Assembly (NCBI RefSeq): GCF_023093595.1
Contig: NZ_JALLIK010000105.1
Coordinates: 62,001-126,000 of the forward strand
Length of the DNA: 64,000 bases
DNA from: Thauera aromatica_A
GTDB lineage: Bacteria; Pseudomonadota; Gammaproteobacteria; Burkholderiales; Rhodocyclaceae
Reading direction: 5' to 3'
The number at the start of each line of letters is the position of its first letter. Within the stretch, counting starts at the first letter, position 1. This document shows, one piece after another, positions 1 through 8,882 of this stretch. Both the position numbers and the translations under genes were made by a program. The notes beneath the pieces are model-generated. The model saw only the letters and a list, made by a program, of their open reading frames with translations, had not been told where the DNA came from and did not search any database.

Positions 1-552
1 CTGCGCCGCCTGTCGAGCGAAGGCCTGCTCGCTTCCGACGGGCGCAGCTTCATCGTCCCCGAGCTGACCCTGGACGACGTCAACGACATCTACGAGATCC
101 GTTCCCTGGTCGAACCGGCAGCGATCCGCCACGTCGCCCGCTTCACCACTTCGGTCGAAGTGCGCCGCCCACTCGACGAGGCGCTGCAGGCCGCGACGCG
201 GGCCCACGAACAGGGTGACGCCGATGCCTTCCGCGGCGCCAACATCCGCTTCCGCGCCGCCTGGCTGGCGCTGGTGCCCAACCCCCGCCTCGTCCACATC
301 ATCGAGCAGTATGCGGACCACATGCAGCGGATCCGCCGCCTGACGCTCGACGACTACGCCACCCGCAAGATCGTGCTGCACGGCCTGGGGCGGCTCGCCG
401 CCGCGCTCGCGACCGGCGACGGCGAGCTCGCCGCGGCAGCGATGCTCGAACACCTCGGCCAGGCCCGGGTCGCGTTCATCCACGCCGTGGGCCTCGACAC
501 GCCCCGGCCCGCCACCGGCGACGGGCTTCGCCCCCCAGCCGCCAGGCCCTGA
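1..552 (+). CDS. GntR-family regulator, FCD-type ligand domain (5' truncated by window edge)
   Basis: The reading frame is open from base 1 and ends at 552, so the gene starts outside the window. The visible 183 residues open with the end of a winged-helix wing and then show the all-helical FCD effector domain (Y-E-I-R-S-L-V-E-P motif near residue 31), as in FadR/VanR-type GntR regulators that bind small organic acids. It lies 62 bp upstream of the thiolase on the same strand and may be co-transcribed with it. Being next to the iaa operon, it is the natural candidate for binding the GTATAC-centred sites at 21775-21799 and 30181-30203; that link is inference. The DNA-binding helix is not visible. 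Confidence 0.85.
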   Translation: MRRLSSEGLLASDGRSFIVPELTLDDVNDIYEIRSLVEPAAIRHVARFTTSVEVRRPLDEALQAATRAHEQGDADAFRGANIRFRAAWLALVPNPRLVHIIEQYADHMQRIRRLTLDDYATRKIVLHGLGRLAAALATGDGELAAAAMLEHLGQARVAFIHAVGLDTPRPATGDGLRPPAARP

Positions 553-614
553 AGCAAGCGCCCCGCACCGGCACGCCGCACTCACCACACCAGAACGAAC
601 CCAGGAGTTTCCAC

Positions 615-1826
615 ATGAAGTACCGGGCAGAAATTCCCTACGGCGCCTACTGGAGTACCCCCTTCGCGCGCTGGCAAGGCAGCTTTTCCAACCTGCACAG
701 CATCGAGTTCGCCGCCCACGTGGCCCGCCACGAGCTCGGCCGCCGGCGCATCGACCCGGCGATCCTGGACTACGGCGTGCTCGGTTTCTCGGTGCCGCAA
801 AAGCACGCCTTCTACGGCCTGCCCTGGCTCGCCGGGCTGATCGGCGCCCACCGCGCGGGCGGGCCGACGATGATGCAGGCCTGTGCCACCGGCGTGCGCA
901 CCCTGCTCGCCGCGGCACAGGAAGTCGACGCCGGACTGGCCAGCGTCGCGCTCGCGATCAACTGCGACCGCACCTCCAACGGCCCCCACCTGTACTACCC
1001 GAACCCGCGCGCCCCCGGCGGCACCGGCAGCGCCGAAAACTGGGTCATGGACAACTTCGGCTGCGACCCTCTCGGCGGCCATTCGATGCTGCAGACCGCC
1101 GAAAACGTCGCCGCCCGGCACGGCGTGACGACCGCGCAGCAGCACGAAGTCGTGCTTCGCCGCGAAGAGCAGTACGCCCAGGCGCTGGAAAACGGCGCGG
1201 CCTTCCTGAAGCGCTTCATGAGCCTGCCGTTCGACGTGCCGAGCGCCGATTTCCGCAAGACCGTCGCCACCCTCGACGGCGACGAAGGGGTGGTGCGCTC
1301 GAGCGCCGAAAGCCTGGCCCGGCTGAAACCGGTCGCGACCGGCGGGACGATCACCTACGGCGGCCAGACCCACCCGGCCGACGGCAACGCCGCGATCCTC
1401 GTCACGACGCCCGAGCGCGCACGCGAGCTGTCCCGCGACCCGGCGATCGCGGTGCGCCTGCACGGCTTCGGCCTCGCCCGGGCGGAGCTCGCCTACATGC
1501 CCGAGGCGACCATCCCGGCGGCCCACAACGCCCTCGCCCAGGCCGGCCGCGGCATCGCCGACATCGACGCGGTGAAAACCCACAACCCGTTCGCGGTGAA
1601 CGACCTGGTGTTCGCCCGTGAAACCGGCGCCGACCTGATGCGCATGAACAACTACGGCTGTTCCCTGGTCTGGGGCCATCCGCAGGCGCCGATGGGGACG
1701 CGCGCGATCATCGAGCTGATCGAGGAACTCGCGCTGCGCGGCGGCGGTTTCGGCCTGTTTGCCGGCTGCGCCGCCGGCGACACGGCGATGGCCGTCGTCC
1801 TCGAAGTGGGAGATGCCCGCGCCTGA
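615..1826 (+). CDS. Thiolase-family protein, predicted last step of indoleacetate side-chain oxidation
   Basis: This 403-residue protein has the thiolase fold signatures: nucleophilic Cys90 in M-M-Q-A-C-A-T-G, a G-H-P-Q-A-P-M-G-T motif and the C-terminal G-C-A-A-G-D-T loop carrying the second Cys. The family cleaves 3-oxoacyl-CoA with CoA. In the indoleacetate pathway the expected reaction is release of acetyl-CoA from 3-(2-aminophenyl)-3-oxopropionyl-CoA to give 2-aminobenzoyl-CoA. The start is the ATG preceded by AGGAG. It is the first gene of the plus-strand operon; a 145-bp gap with a stem-loop separates it from the ligase gene. Substrate is inferred from context. It also resembles the broader SCP2/lipid-transfer thiolases, so a different acyl chain is possible. 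Confidence 0.85.
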   Translation: MKYRAEIPYGAYWSTPFARWQGSFSNLHSIEFAAHVARHELGRRRIDPAILDYGVLGFSVPQKHAFYGLPWLAGLIGAHRAGGPTMMQACATGVRTLLAAAQEVDAGLASVALAINCDRTSNGPHLYYPNPRAPGGTGSAENWVMDNFGCDPLGGHSMLQTAENVAARHGVTTAQQHEVVLRREEQYAQALENGAAFLKRFMSLPFDVPSADFRKTVATLDGDEGVVRSSAESLARLKPVATGGTITYGGQTHPADGNAAILVTTPERARELSRDPAIAVRLHGFGLARAELAYMPEATIPAAHNALAQAGRGIADIDAVKTHNPFAVNDLVFARETGADLMRMNNYGCSLVWGHPQAPMGTRAIIELIEELALRGGGFGLFAGCAAGDTAMAVVLEVGDARA

Positions 1827-1840
1827 CCCGCAGTCCCTCA

Positions 1841-1888
1841 CCCCGCGGCCGCTGGCCGGAAGAGGCGTGTGCAACGCCCACCGCGGGG
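1841..1888 (+). other. Stem-loop between thiolase and ligase genes
   Basis: CCCCGCGG at 1841-1848 pairs perfectly with CCGCGGGG at 1881-1888 across a 32-base loop. There is no following T-run, so it is not a classical terminator. It may modulate read-through or stabilise the 3' end of the thiolase message. Confidence 0.35.
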
Positions 1889-1971
1889 GAACGCCCCGAA
1901 GATCGACAACCGCTTGAAGCGTACACGGCGCGACAGACGCCGGACGCAGCTGACGACAAAGGAGGAGGAGC

Positions 1972-3507
1972 ATGGGGCTCTGGCAGTGGATTGCGCGTCA
2001 CGCCGCAGCGACGCCCGGCAAGGTCGCGCTCCGCTTCGGCGGACAGGACCTGAACTATGCACAGTTCGCCGCGCGGATCGAGCGCTTCGCCGCAGCGCTC
2101 GACGCCACCGGCAGCGGGCACGGCAAGTGCGTCGCCTATCTCGGTCACAACCGGCCGGAGACGCTCGTCGCGCTGTTCGCCTGCGCCCGCCTGGGCGCCC
2201 TGTTCATGCCGATGAACTGGCGCCTGGCCGGCGCCGAGCACCGCCGCCTGCTCGAGGATTGCCCGCCGGCGGTGCTGATCGCGGAAAGCCCGTTCGCCGA
2301 CGCGATCGACGACATCCGGCGGACGCTCCCCGACGCCACCCTGGTGGCGCTGGGCCCGCTGCCCGCCGGCTGGATCGGGCTCGATTCCTTCCTTGCCCGC
2401 GCCGAAGGGCGCACGACACCGCCGGCCGGCGATGACACCGCGACGCCGCTGCTGATCTGCTACACCTCGGGGTCGACGGGCAAGCCCCGCGGCGTGCTGC
2501 TGAGCCAGGACGCCCTGATCTGGAACGCGGCCAACAGCATCGACCTGCACGGTCTGACCGCCAGCGACCGCGTCCTCGTCAACCTGCCCCTGTTCCACGT
2601 CGGCGGCCTCAACAACCAGACCACTCCGGCGCTGTCGGTCGGCGCCACCGTGGTGCTGCAGCCCAAGTTCGACGCCGATGCCACCTTCGATGCGATCGAG
2701 CGCGAGCGCATCACCCTCACCGTGCTCGTCCCCACCCAGATCGAGATGATGCTCGCCCATCCGCGCTGGGCCGACGCCGACCTCTCCAGCCTGCGCATGA
2801 TCTCCACCGGCTCGACGATCGTCCCCGAGCGCCTGGTCCACGCCCTGCTCGAGCGCGGCATCCCGCTGGTGTCGATCTACGGCGCCACCGAAACCTGTCC
2901 GATCGCCGCCTGCCTGCGCCCCGAGGACGTCGCCCGCAAGCCCGCCTCCACCGGCCGCGCCGCGCGCTACACCCGCATCCGCCTCATCGACGGCGCCGGG
3001 CACGACGTTCCCGCGGGCGTCACCGGCGAGATCCTGGTCCAGGGCCCGAACGTGATGAGCGGCTACTGGAACGACCCGCACGGCACCGCCGCCGCCTTTG
3101 TCGACGGCTGGTTCCGCACCGGCGACATGGGCCACCAGGACGACGAAGGCTATCTCTACATCGACGGCCGCAAGAAGGACCTGATCATTTCCGGCGGCGA
3201 GAACATCTATCCCGCCGAAATCGAAGCGGTACTCGCCGAAGCCCCGCAGATCGCCGAAGTCACCGTCGTCGGCCGCCCCCATCCGCGCTGGGGCGAGATC
3301 GTCGTCGCCGTCGTGGTCGTCGCCGAAGGCCACGAACTGAACGCGGCACAGGTCCTGCAGATTCTCGAAGGACGCATCGCCCGCTACAAGCTTCCCAAGG
3401 AGGTGGTGTTTACCGACCAGCTGCCGCGCACCGCCCTGGGCAAGATCCGCAAAGACGACGTGCGCCGGCTGGTCGCACGGCCGTCCCACCTGGAGCACAT
3501 CCAATGA
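1972..3507 (+). CDS. iaaB: AMP-forming acyl-CoA ligase (probable indoleacetate-CoA ligase)
   Basis: This 511-residue ANL-superfamily ligase activates a carboxylic acid with ATP and CoA. It shows the P-loop Y-T-S-G-S-T-G-K (about residues 164-171), the Y-G-A-T-E-T motif, the W-F-R-T-G-D hinge region and the C-terminal catalytic Lys in L-G-K-I-R-K near residue 490. A very strong AGGAGGAG precedes the ATG. The stop overlaps the next gene as ATGA. In A. evansii and A. aromaticum an indoleacetate-CoA ligase, IaaB, is encoded in the equivalent cluster, and the gene order here matches, which is why I use that name. Its acid substrate cannot be read from sequence, and a medium-chain or aryl acid remains possible. 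Confidence 0.85.
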   Translation: MGLWQWIARHAAATPGKVALRFGGQDLNYAQFAARIERFAAALDATGSGHGKCVAYLGHNRPETLVALFACARLGALFMPMNWRLAGAEHRRLLEDCPPAVLIAESPFADAIDDIRRTLPDATLVALGPLPAGWIGLDSFLARAEGRTTPPAGDDTATPLLICYTSGSTGKPRGVLLSQDALIWNAANSIDLHGLTASDRVLVNLPLFHVGGLNNQTTPALSVGATVVLQPKFDADATFDAIERERITLTVLVPTQIEMMLAHPRWADADLSSLRMISTGSTIVPERLVHALLERGIPLVSIYGATETCPIAACLRPEDVARKPASTGRAARYTRIRLIDGAGHDVPAGVTGEILVQGPNVMSGYWNDPHGTAAAFVDGWFRTGDMGHQDDEGYLYIDGRKKDLIISGGENIYPAEIEAVLAEAPQIAEVTVVGRPHPRWGEIVVAVVVVAEGHELNAAQVLQILEGRIARYKLPKEVVFTDQLPRTALGKIRKDDVRRLVARPSHLEHIQ

Positions 3508-5630
3508 CGCTGAAGATCGGGATCGACGTCGGCGGCACGTTCACGGACTTTGTCGTGATCCACGGCACCGCCGAGCCGGCGATATTCAAGACCTTGTCGA
3601 CACCTGCGGATCCGTCGATCGCCGTCGTAAACGGCCTCGCCGAAATCGCCGCGAGCATGGACCCGCCACTGACGCTGGAGGCGCTGGCCGCGCGCATCGA
3701 CACCATCGTGCACGGCACCACGGTGACGACCAACGCCACCCTCACCGGCACCGGGGCGAAATGCGGCCTGCTCACCACCGCCGGCGTGCGCGACGCCCTC
3801 GAGATGCGCCGCGGCATCCGCGAGGAGCAGTACAACAACCGCTACACCAACGTCAAACCGCTGGTGCCGCGCTACCTGCGCCAGGGCATCGGCGGCCGCC
3901 TCGACCGCGACGGCAACGAAATCGCCCCCCTCGACGAGGCCGAACTGGACGCCGCGATCGCGCTGCTGGGCGACGAGAAGGTCGACGCGGTGGCGATCTG
4001 CTTCATGAACTCGTTCGCCAATCCGGCCCACGAACGTGCCGCCGCCGAGCGCGTGCGCCGTGCCCTGCCCGGCGCCCACCTGTCGGTGTCGACCGATCTG
4101 CTGCCTTCGATCCGCTTCTACGAGCGCCTGAGCACCACCGCGCTCAACGCCTACGTCGGCCCCAAGCTCAACCACTACCTCGACCAGCTCGTCGGCCGCC
4201 TGAAAGGCATCGGCTTCGGCGGCCTGCTGCTGATCATGCAGTCCAACGGCGGCGTGATCTCGCCCCAGCTCGCCCGCGAGCGCGCCGCCCTCACCCTGCT
4301 CTCCGGGCCGGCCGGCGGCCCCGGCGCCGGGCTGTTCTACGTGCGCCCCCATGGCCAGGACAAGTGCATCGTCACCGACATGGGCGGGACCAGCTTCGAG
4401 ACCTCGATCGCGGTCGGCACGCCGATGCTCAAGAACGACGGCGAGATCGCCCGCTACAAGATCGCGCTGCCGATGCTCGACATCCACACCATCGGCGCCG
4501 GCGGCGGCTCGATCGGCTGGATCGACGAAGGCGGCCTGCTGCGCATGGGGCCGCAAAGCGCCGGCGCCGATCCGGGGCCGGCCTGCTACGGCCGCGGCGG
4601 CACCCTGCCCGCGACCACCGACGCCAACGTCGTGCTCGGCTACCTCGACCCCGAGTTCTTCGCCGGCGGCAAGATGAAGCTCGACCTCGACGCCGCGCGC
4701 CGCGCGATCGAGGAGCACATCGCCCGCCCGCTCGGACTGTCCATCGAGGACGCCGCCGCCGGCATGTACCGGGTGGCGTGCAACAGCATGGCGCAGGGGG
4801 TGCGCGAGGTCACCATCAAGCGCGGCTTCGATCCGCGCGAGTTCCCGCTCATTCCCGCCGGCGGCGCCGGACCGATCCACTCCTGCCTGATCTGCGACGA
4901 GCTCGAGATCCCGCTCCAGATCGTGCCGCGCGAGTCGTCCGTGCTGTGCGCCTTCGGCATGCTGATGAGCGAGCTCAAGCACGACTTCGTGCGCACCTTC
5001 GTCTCCCGCCTCGACGCCGTCGACTGGGCCCGCCTCGACGCCGCGATCGACGACATGGCCGCCGAGGGCGCTGCCCAGCTCGACGCCGAGCGCATCCCGC
5101 CGGCGCGTCGCCGCTTCGAGATCAAGTTCGACTGCCGCTACGTCAAGCAGTACCACGAAGTCTCGTTCGCGGTCGCGCGCGAGCACCTCGAGCGCCACGA
5201 CCTCGCCGCCATCGCCGCCGCCTTCCACGCCGAGCACAACCGGCTCTACGGCTACGAGCTCGCCCAGGAGCACACCCCGGTGGAAATCATCAACGTGCGC
5301 GTGCAGGCGATCGGCCTCACCGACAAGCCGCAGGCACACGAGAAGAGCTGGAGCGGCGAAGACGCCGGCCACGCGCGCAAGGGCGAGCGCCCGGTGTACA
5401 TCCCGGAGAGCCGCAGCTTCGACACCGTGCCGGTCTACGACGGCCACCGCCTGCGTTTCGGCAACCGCATCACCGGCCCGGCGATGATCGAGCAGGAGAC
5501 GACGGCGATCTTCGTCAGCGCCGCCTACGACTGCGTCATCGACGCGCTCGGCTCCTTCGCGCTCTACCGCAAGGGCCGCGAAGATCTCGTCCAGTCCTGC
5601 ATCCGCGAACAGAAGGAGGCCGTGGCATGA
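3504..5630 (+). CDS. iaaC: Hydantoinase/oxoprolinase-type ATPase subunit (HyuA-like), oxindole ring opening
   Basis: This 708-residue HyuA-family protein has the actin-like ATPase start G-I-D-V-G-G-T-F-T-D-F (residues about 6-16), a second phosphate loop S-G-P-A-G-G-P-G-A-G, and D-M-G-G-T-S-F-E. The family couples ATP hydrolysis to opening of cyclic amides or to carboxylation. With the downstream HyuB-like subunit it should hydrolyse the lactam of 2-oxoindole-3-acetate (oxindole) to (2-aminophenyl)succinate, the role proposed for IaaCE in anaerobic indoleacetate metabolism. The small extra subunits of acetone and acetophenone carboxylases are absent here, which argues for hydrolysis rather than carboxylation. 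It overlaps its neighbours by 4 bp on both sides, so translation is coupled. Confidence 0.85.
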   Translation: MTLKIGIDVGGTFTDFVVIHGTAEPAIFKTLSTPADPSIAVVNGLAEIAASMDPPLTLEALAARIDTIVHGTTVTTNATLTGTGAKCGLLTTAGVRDALEMRRGIREEQYNNRYTNVKPLVPRYLRQGIGGRLDRDGNEIAPLDEAELDAAIALLGDEKVDAVAICFMNSFANPAHERAAAERVRRALPGAHLSVSTDLLPSIRFYERLSTTALNAYVGPKLNHYLDQLVGRLKGIGFGGLLLIMQSNGGVISPQLARERAALTLLSGPAGGPGAGLFYVRPHGQDKCIVTDMGGTSFETSIAVGTPMLKNDGEIARYKIALPMLDIHTIGAGGGSIGWIDEGGLLRMGPQSAGADPGPACYGRGGTLPATTDANVVLGYLDPEFFAGGKMKLDLDAARRAIEEHIARPLGLSIEDAAAGMYRVACNSMAQGVREVTIKRGFDPREFPLIPAGGAGPIHSCLICDELEIPLQIVPRESSVLCAFGMLMSELKHDFVRTFVSRLDAVDWARLDAAIDDMAAEGAAQLDAERIPPARRRFEIKFDCRYVKQYHEVSFAVAREHLERHDLAAIAAAFHAEHNRLYGYELAQEHTPVEIINVRVQAIGLTDKPQAHEKSWSGEDAGHARKGERPVYIPESRSFDTVPVYDGHRLRFGNRITGPAMIEQETTAIFVSAAYDCVIDALGSFALYRKGREDLVQSCIREQKEAVA

Positions 5631-7333
5631 GCACCCCCGAACAGCGCGCCGCAATCGATCCGATCCTGCTCTCGGTCTATGCGCGGACCTTCAAGTCGAT
5701 CACCGACGAGATGAGCATCTCGATGGAGCAGACCACCCGCTCGCCGATCCTGTGCGAGGCCAAGGACTACGTCACCGGCCTCTACGACGGCGACGGCAAC
5801 ATGCTCGAGCAGACCGAGAACCTGCCCATCCTCGCGTTCTCGCTGGCGCCGGTGTGCAAGTACATCAAGGACTACTTCGGCGACGACCTCCACCCGGGCG
5901 ACGTCATCTTCCACAACGACGTCTTCAGCCTGGGCAACCAGAACAACGACGTCGCCGTGTTCAAGCCGATCTTCTTCGAGGGCCGGCTGGTCGCATGGAC
6001 CGCGGTCAAGGGCCACCAGGCCGACATCGGCGGCAACGTGCGCGGCGGCTACAACCCGAACGCGGTCGAAGTGTGGCAGGAGGCGCTGCGCATCCCGCCG
6101 GTCAAGGTCGTGGAGAAGGGCAAACTGCGCAAGGACGTGTGGAACCTGATCTTCGCCAACATCCGCCTCGACATCGTGCAGCACGACATGAAGGCCGAGA
6201 TGGGCGCGTGCACGGTCGGCGAGCGCCGCCTGCTCGAGCTGCTCGGCAAGTACGGGGTGGCGAGCTACGAAGCGCACAAGAGCGCGCTGTTCGATGCCAC
6301 CCGGCGGATGATGGAAGCGGAGATCGCCAAGATTCCCAACGGCCGCTATTCGGGAGAGGGCTACGTCTACTACGACGGCCGCCATGAAGGCAGCAAGTTC
6401 ACCATCCGCGTCGACATCGAGGTCGCCGACCGCTCGATCCGCTTCGACTATTCGCGCACCGACCCGCAGACCAACGGCTTCGTCAACGGCACCTTCACCT
6501 CCAGCGCCTCGGCCACCATCCTCACCTTGCTGCAGATGGTCAATCCCGACATCCCGCACAACGAGGGCATGGTCCAGCCGATCGAGATCGTGATCCCCGA
6601 AGGCACCCTGCTCAACGCCTCCTATCCGAAGGCCACCACCTTCGGCAACCACCTCTGCCCGCCCAACGCCGACGCCATCCAGCGCGCACTCGCGCCGGTG
6701 ATGCCCGACCGCGTCACCGCGGGCTGGAACAACCTGCTGTGCTCGCTCACCACCGGCATCGACCCGAAGAAGAACGAGGCCTACGTCGACATCGGCTTCA
6801 TGGGCCTGAAGGGCGGCTCGGGCGCGATGCGCGGCACCGACGGCTACGACCACATCGGCATGATCGACGCTTCCGGCGGGGTGCTCGACCAGGACTACGA
6901 GATGTTCGAGCAGCAGACCCCGCACCGCCTGATCCGCCACGAACTGCTGACCGACTCGGCCGGCGCCGGCCAGTGGCGCGGCGGGCTCGGGGTGGAGACG
7001 ATCTTCGAGATCGGCTCCGACGACACCCAGCTCGTGACCTTCGGCGACGGCGATTTCGAGCCCGCGTTCGGCCTCTTCGGCGGCGGCGAGGGCGGGCTCA
7101 ACTTCATCCGCCTGCACTACCCCGACGGCACCGTCGTGGTGCCGAAGAACAAGGACCTGATCACCGGCGTGCCCAAGGGCACGATCTACCACCAGGTCGC
7201 CAGCGGCGGCGGCGGCTACGGCGACCCGAAGCGGCGCAGCCGCAAGGCGCTCGCCGAGGAGGTCCGCAACGGCGTGATCTCGGCCGCGGCCGCGCGCACG
7301 CTGTACGGCTATGAACCGGAGCAGGCGGCCTGA
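5627..7333 (+). CDS. iaaE: Hydantoinase B-type subunit (HyuB-like)
   Basis: This 568-residue protein belongs to the HyuB/oxoprolinase beta family. It shows the H-P-G-D-V-I-F-H-N-D metal/substrate motif, the G-H-Q-A-D-I-G-G segment and the C-terminal G-G-G-G-Y-G-D-P signature. It partners the preceding ATPase subunit; together they would open the oxindole ring using ATP. The ATG overlaps the stop of the HyuA gene as ATGA and sits behind AAGGAGG, so this start is preferred over the much longer open frame that reads in from inside the upstream gene. Three bases separate it from the acyl-CoA dehydrogenase start. The iaaE name follows the described IaaCE pair and is an assignment by gene order. 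Confidence 0.85.
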   Translation: MSTPEQRAAIDPILLSVYARTFKSITDEMSISMEQTTRSPILCEAKDYVTGLYDGDGNMLEQTENLPILAFSLAPVCKYIKDYFGDDLHPGDVIFHNDVFSLGNQNNDVAVFKPIFFEGRLVAWTAVKGHQADIGGNVRGGYNPNAVEVWQEALRIPPVKVVEKGKLRKDVWNLIFANIRLDIVQHDMKAEMGACTVGERRLLELLGKYGVASYEAHKSALFDATRRMMEAEIAKIPNGRYSGEGYVYYDGRHEGSKFTIRVDIEVADRSIRFDYSRTDPQTNGFVNGTFTSSASATILTLLQMVNPDIPHNEGMVQPIEIVIPEGTLLNASYPKATTFGNHLCPPNADAIQRALAPVMPDRVTAGWNNLLCSLTTGIDPKKNEAYVDIGFMGLKGGSGAMRGTDGYDHIGMIDASGGVLDQDYEMFEQQTPHRLIRHELLTDSAGAGQWRGGLGVETIFEIGSDDTQLVTFGDGDFEPAFGLFGGGEGGLNFIRLHYPDGTVVVPKNKDLITGVPKGTIYHQVASGGGGYGDPKRRSRKALAEEVRNGVISAAAARTLYGYEPEQAA

Positions 7334-7335
7334 CC

Positions 7336-8469
7336 ATGGACTTCGACCTGAACGAAGAGCAGCAGGCCATCCGCGACACCTTCGCGCGCTTTTGCGACGC
7401 GCGCATCGCCCCCCAGGCCGCTGCCCTCGACGAGGCCCGCGCCTATCCCCGCGCGCTCGTGCACGAACTGGCCGCGCTCGGCTTCTTCGGCATGCGCTAC
7501 CCGGAGGAGGCCGGCGGCAGCGGCCTCGGCCTCACCGAGTTCTGCCTCGCCCTCGCCGAGATCGCGCGCGGTTCGATGTCGCTCGCCGGCGCGGCGGCGA
7601 TGCAGTCGCTGATGGGCACGAAGTTCCTCCACATGCTCGGCGGCCCCGACATCATCGAGCGCCTGTTCAAGCCCGCGCTCGCCGGCGACAAGATCGGCGC
7701 GATCTGCATGACCGAACCGGGCGCCGGCTCCGACCTGTCAGGCATCGCCACCCAGGCCCGCAAGGTCGACGGCGGCTACGTCCTCAACGGGCGCAAGACC
7801 TGGATCACCGCCGCCCCGGTGGCCGATTTCTTCACCGTGTTCGCGCGCGCCGGCGAGGAGAAAAAGCTGACGATCTTCCTCGTCGAGAAGGACTTCCCCG
7901 GTCTCGTCATCGGGCGCGCGATCCACAAGATGGGCGTGTGGGCGCTGCCGACTTCCGAGCTCGCCTTCGACGACTGCTTCGTGCCCGACAGCCACCGCCT
8001 GTCGAAGGAGGAAGGCGACGGCGAAGCCCACCTCAGGAAGACCCTCGCCGAGATCCGCATCCTCACCGGCGCGATGGCGCTCGGCGGCGCGCGTGCCGCG
8101 CTCGCCGAGGCGGTGCGCTACGCCGGCGAGCGCGTCCAGTTCGGCAAGCCGATCGACCGCTTCCAGGCCATCCAGCTCAAGCTCGCCGAGATGGCGACCG
8201 GCCTCGAGGCCGCCACCCACCTCGTCCACTATGCCGCCTGGCTGCACGGCGCCGGCCGCCCCCACCACAAGGAGGCGGCGATGGCGAAGCTGTTCGCCAC
8301 CGAGACCGCGGCCACCGTGTGCGACCAGGCCGCGCGCGTGTTCGCCTCCTACGGCTACGCGATGGAGTACCCGGTGCAGCGTTATCTGCGCGACATCCGC
8401 TTCACCCTGATCGGTGGCGGCACCAGCGAAATTCTCAAGCTCATCATTGCAAAGGAGGTTAGCGCATGA
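7336..8469 (+). CDS. iaaF: Acyl-CoA dehydrogenase, probable (2-aminobenzyl)malonyl-CoA dehydrogenase
   Basis: This 377-residue flavoprotein has the standard three-part acyl-CoA dehydrogenase fold, with the FAD/substrate motif C-M-T-E-P-G-A-G-S-D (about residues 123-132), W-I-T-A, and the C-terminal I-G-G-G-T-S-E-I loop. In the iaa scheme it oxidises and decarboxylates (2-aminobenzyl)malonyl-CoA to 2-aminocinnamoyl-CoA, analogous to glutaryl-CoA dehydrogenase. The Glu that serves as catalytic base in the E-G-T motif of short-chain and glutaryl-CoA enzymes is Gly here (G-G-T), so the base must sit elsewhere, as in isovaleryl- or long-chain-type enzymes. The stop overlaps the mutase small subunit by 4 bp. 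Confidence 0.88.
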   Translation: MDFDLNEEQQAIRDTFARFCDARIAPQAAALDEARAYPRALVHELAALGFFGMRYPEEAGGSGLGLTEFCLALAEIARGSMSLAGAAAMQSLMGTKFLHMLGGPDIIERLFKPALAGDKIGAICMTEPGAGSDLSGIATQARKVDGGYVLNGRKTWITAAPVADFFTVFARAGEEKKLTIFLVEKDFPGLVIGRAIHKMGVWALPTSELAFDDCFVPDSHRLSKEEGDGEAHLRKTLAEIRILTGAMALGGARAALAEAVRYAGERVQFGKPIDRFQAIQLKLAEMATGLEAATHLVHYAAWLHGAGRPHHKEAAMAKLFATETAATVCDQAARVFASYGYAMEYPVQRYLRDIRFTLIGGGTSEILKLIIAKEVSA

Positions 8470-8882
8470 GCTCACCGACCCAGGCGATGCCGGCACGCCG
8501 GATCCGCGTCCTGCTCGCCAAGCCCGGCCTCGACGGCCACGACCAGGGCGCCAAGATCGTCGCCCGCGCGATGATGGACGCCGGCTTCGAAGTCATCTAC
8601 ACCGGCCTGCGCCAGACCCCCGAGGCGGTCGCCCGCATCGCCCTCGACGAGGACGTCGACGTCGTCGCGCTGTCGAGCATGGCCGGCTCGCACCTGCCCT
8701 TCTGCCGCAAGCTCAAGCCCCTGCTCGAAGCCGGCGGCCTCACCGACAAGCTGTGGATGATCGGCGGTAACCTGCCCGCCCAGGACCACGACGCCCTGCG
8801 CGAACTGGGCTTCGCGGGCATCTTTCCCACCGGCTCGCGGCTCGAGGCGGTGGTGTCCTACATCCGGGAGAACGCCCCATGA
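8466..8882 (+). CDS. iaaG: B12-binding small subunit of acyl-CoA mutase
   Basis: This 138-residue protein is a stand-alone cobalamin-binding domain like the C-terminus of methylmalonyl-CoA mutase and like HcmB. The base-off/His-on signature D-G-H-D-Q-G gives D23 and axial ligand H25, followed by the S-S-M-A-G-S and I-G-G-N loops that cradle the corrin tail. It works with the large subunit encoded next, which it overlaps by 4 bp. The expected reaction is carbon-skeleton rearrangement of (2-aminophenyl)succinyl-CoA to (2-aminobenzyl)malonyl-CoA. Function of the pair is inferred from cluster context; assignment of letters G and H follows gene order and may be swapped relative to the literature. 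Confidence 0.88.
   Translation: MSSPTQAMPARRIRVLLAKPGLDGHDQGAKIVARAMMDAGFEVIYTGLRQTPEAVARIALDEDVDVVALSSMAGSHLPFCRKLKPLLEAGGLTDKLWMIGGNLPAQDHDALRELGFAGIFPTGSRLEAVVSYIRENAP

Noticed and set aside
3384..5654. Very long open frame (756 codons) on the minus strand opposite the HyuA-like gene
   Set aside because: It mirrors the real gene's third-position GC bias and shows no domain motif. The same holds for the long minus-strand frames at 8858-11773 and 11737-14190.
3761..7333. A 1190-codon plus-strand frame that would extend the HyuB-like protein
   Set aside because: The first half overlaps the HyuA-like gene out of frame and is low-complexity Arg-rich sequence; the real start is the ATG at 5627 behind AAGGAGG.
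3504..7333. Acetone or acetophenone carboxylase
   Set aside because: The small and additional subunits of those enzymes are absent, and the neighbours fit lactam hydrolysis in the indoleacetate route.
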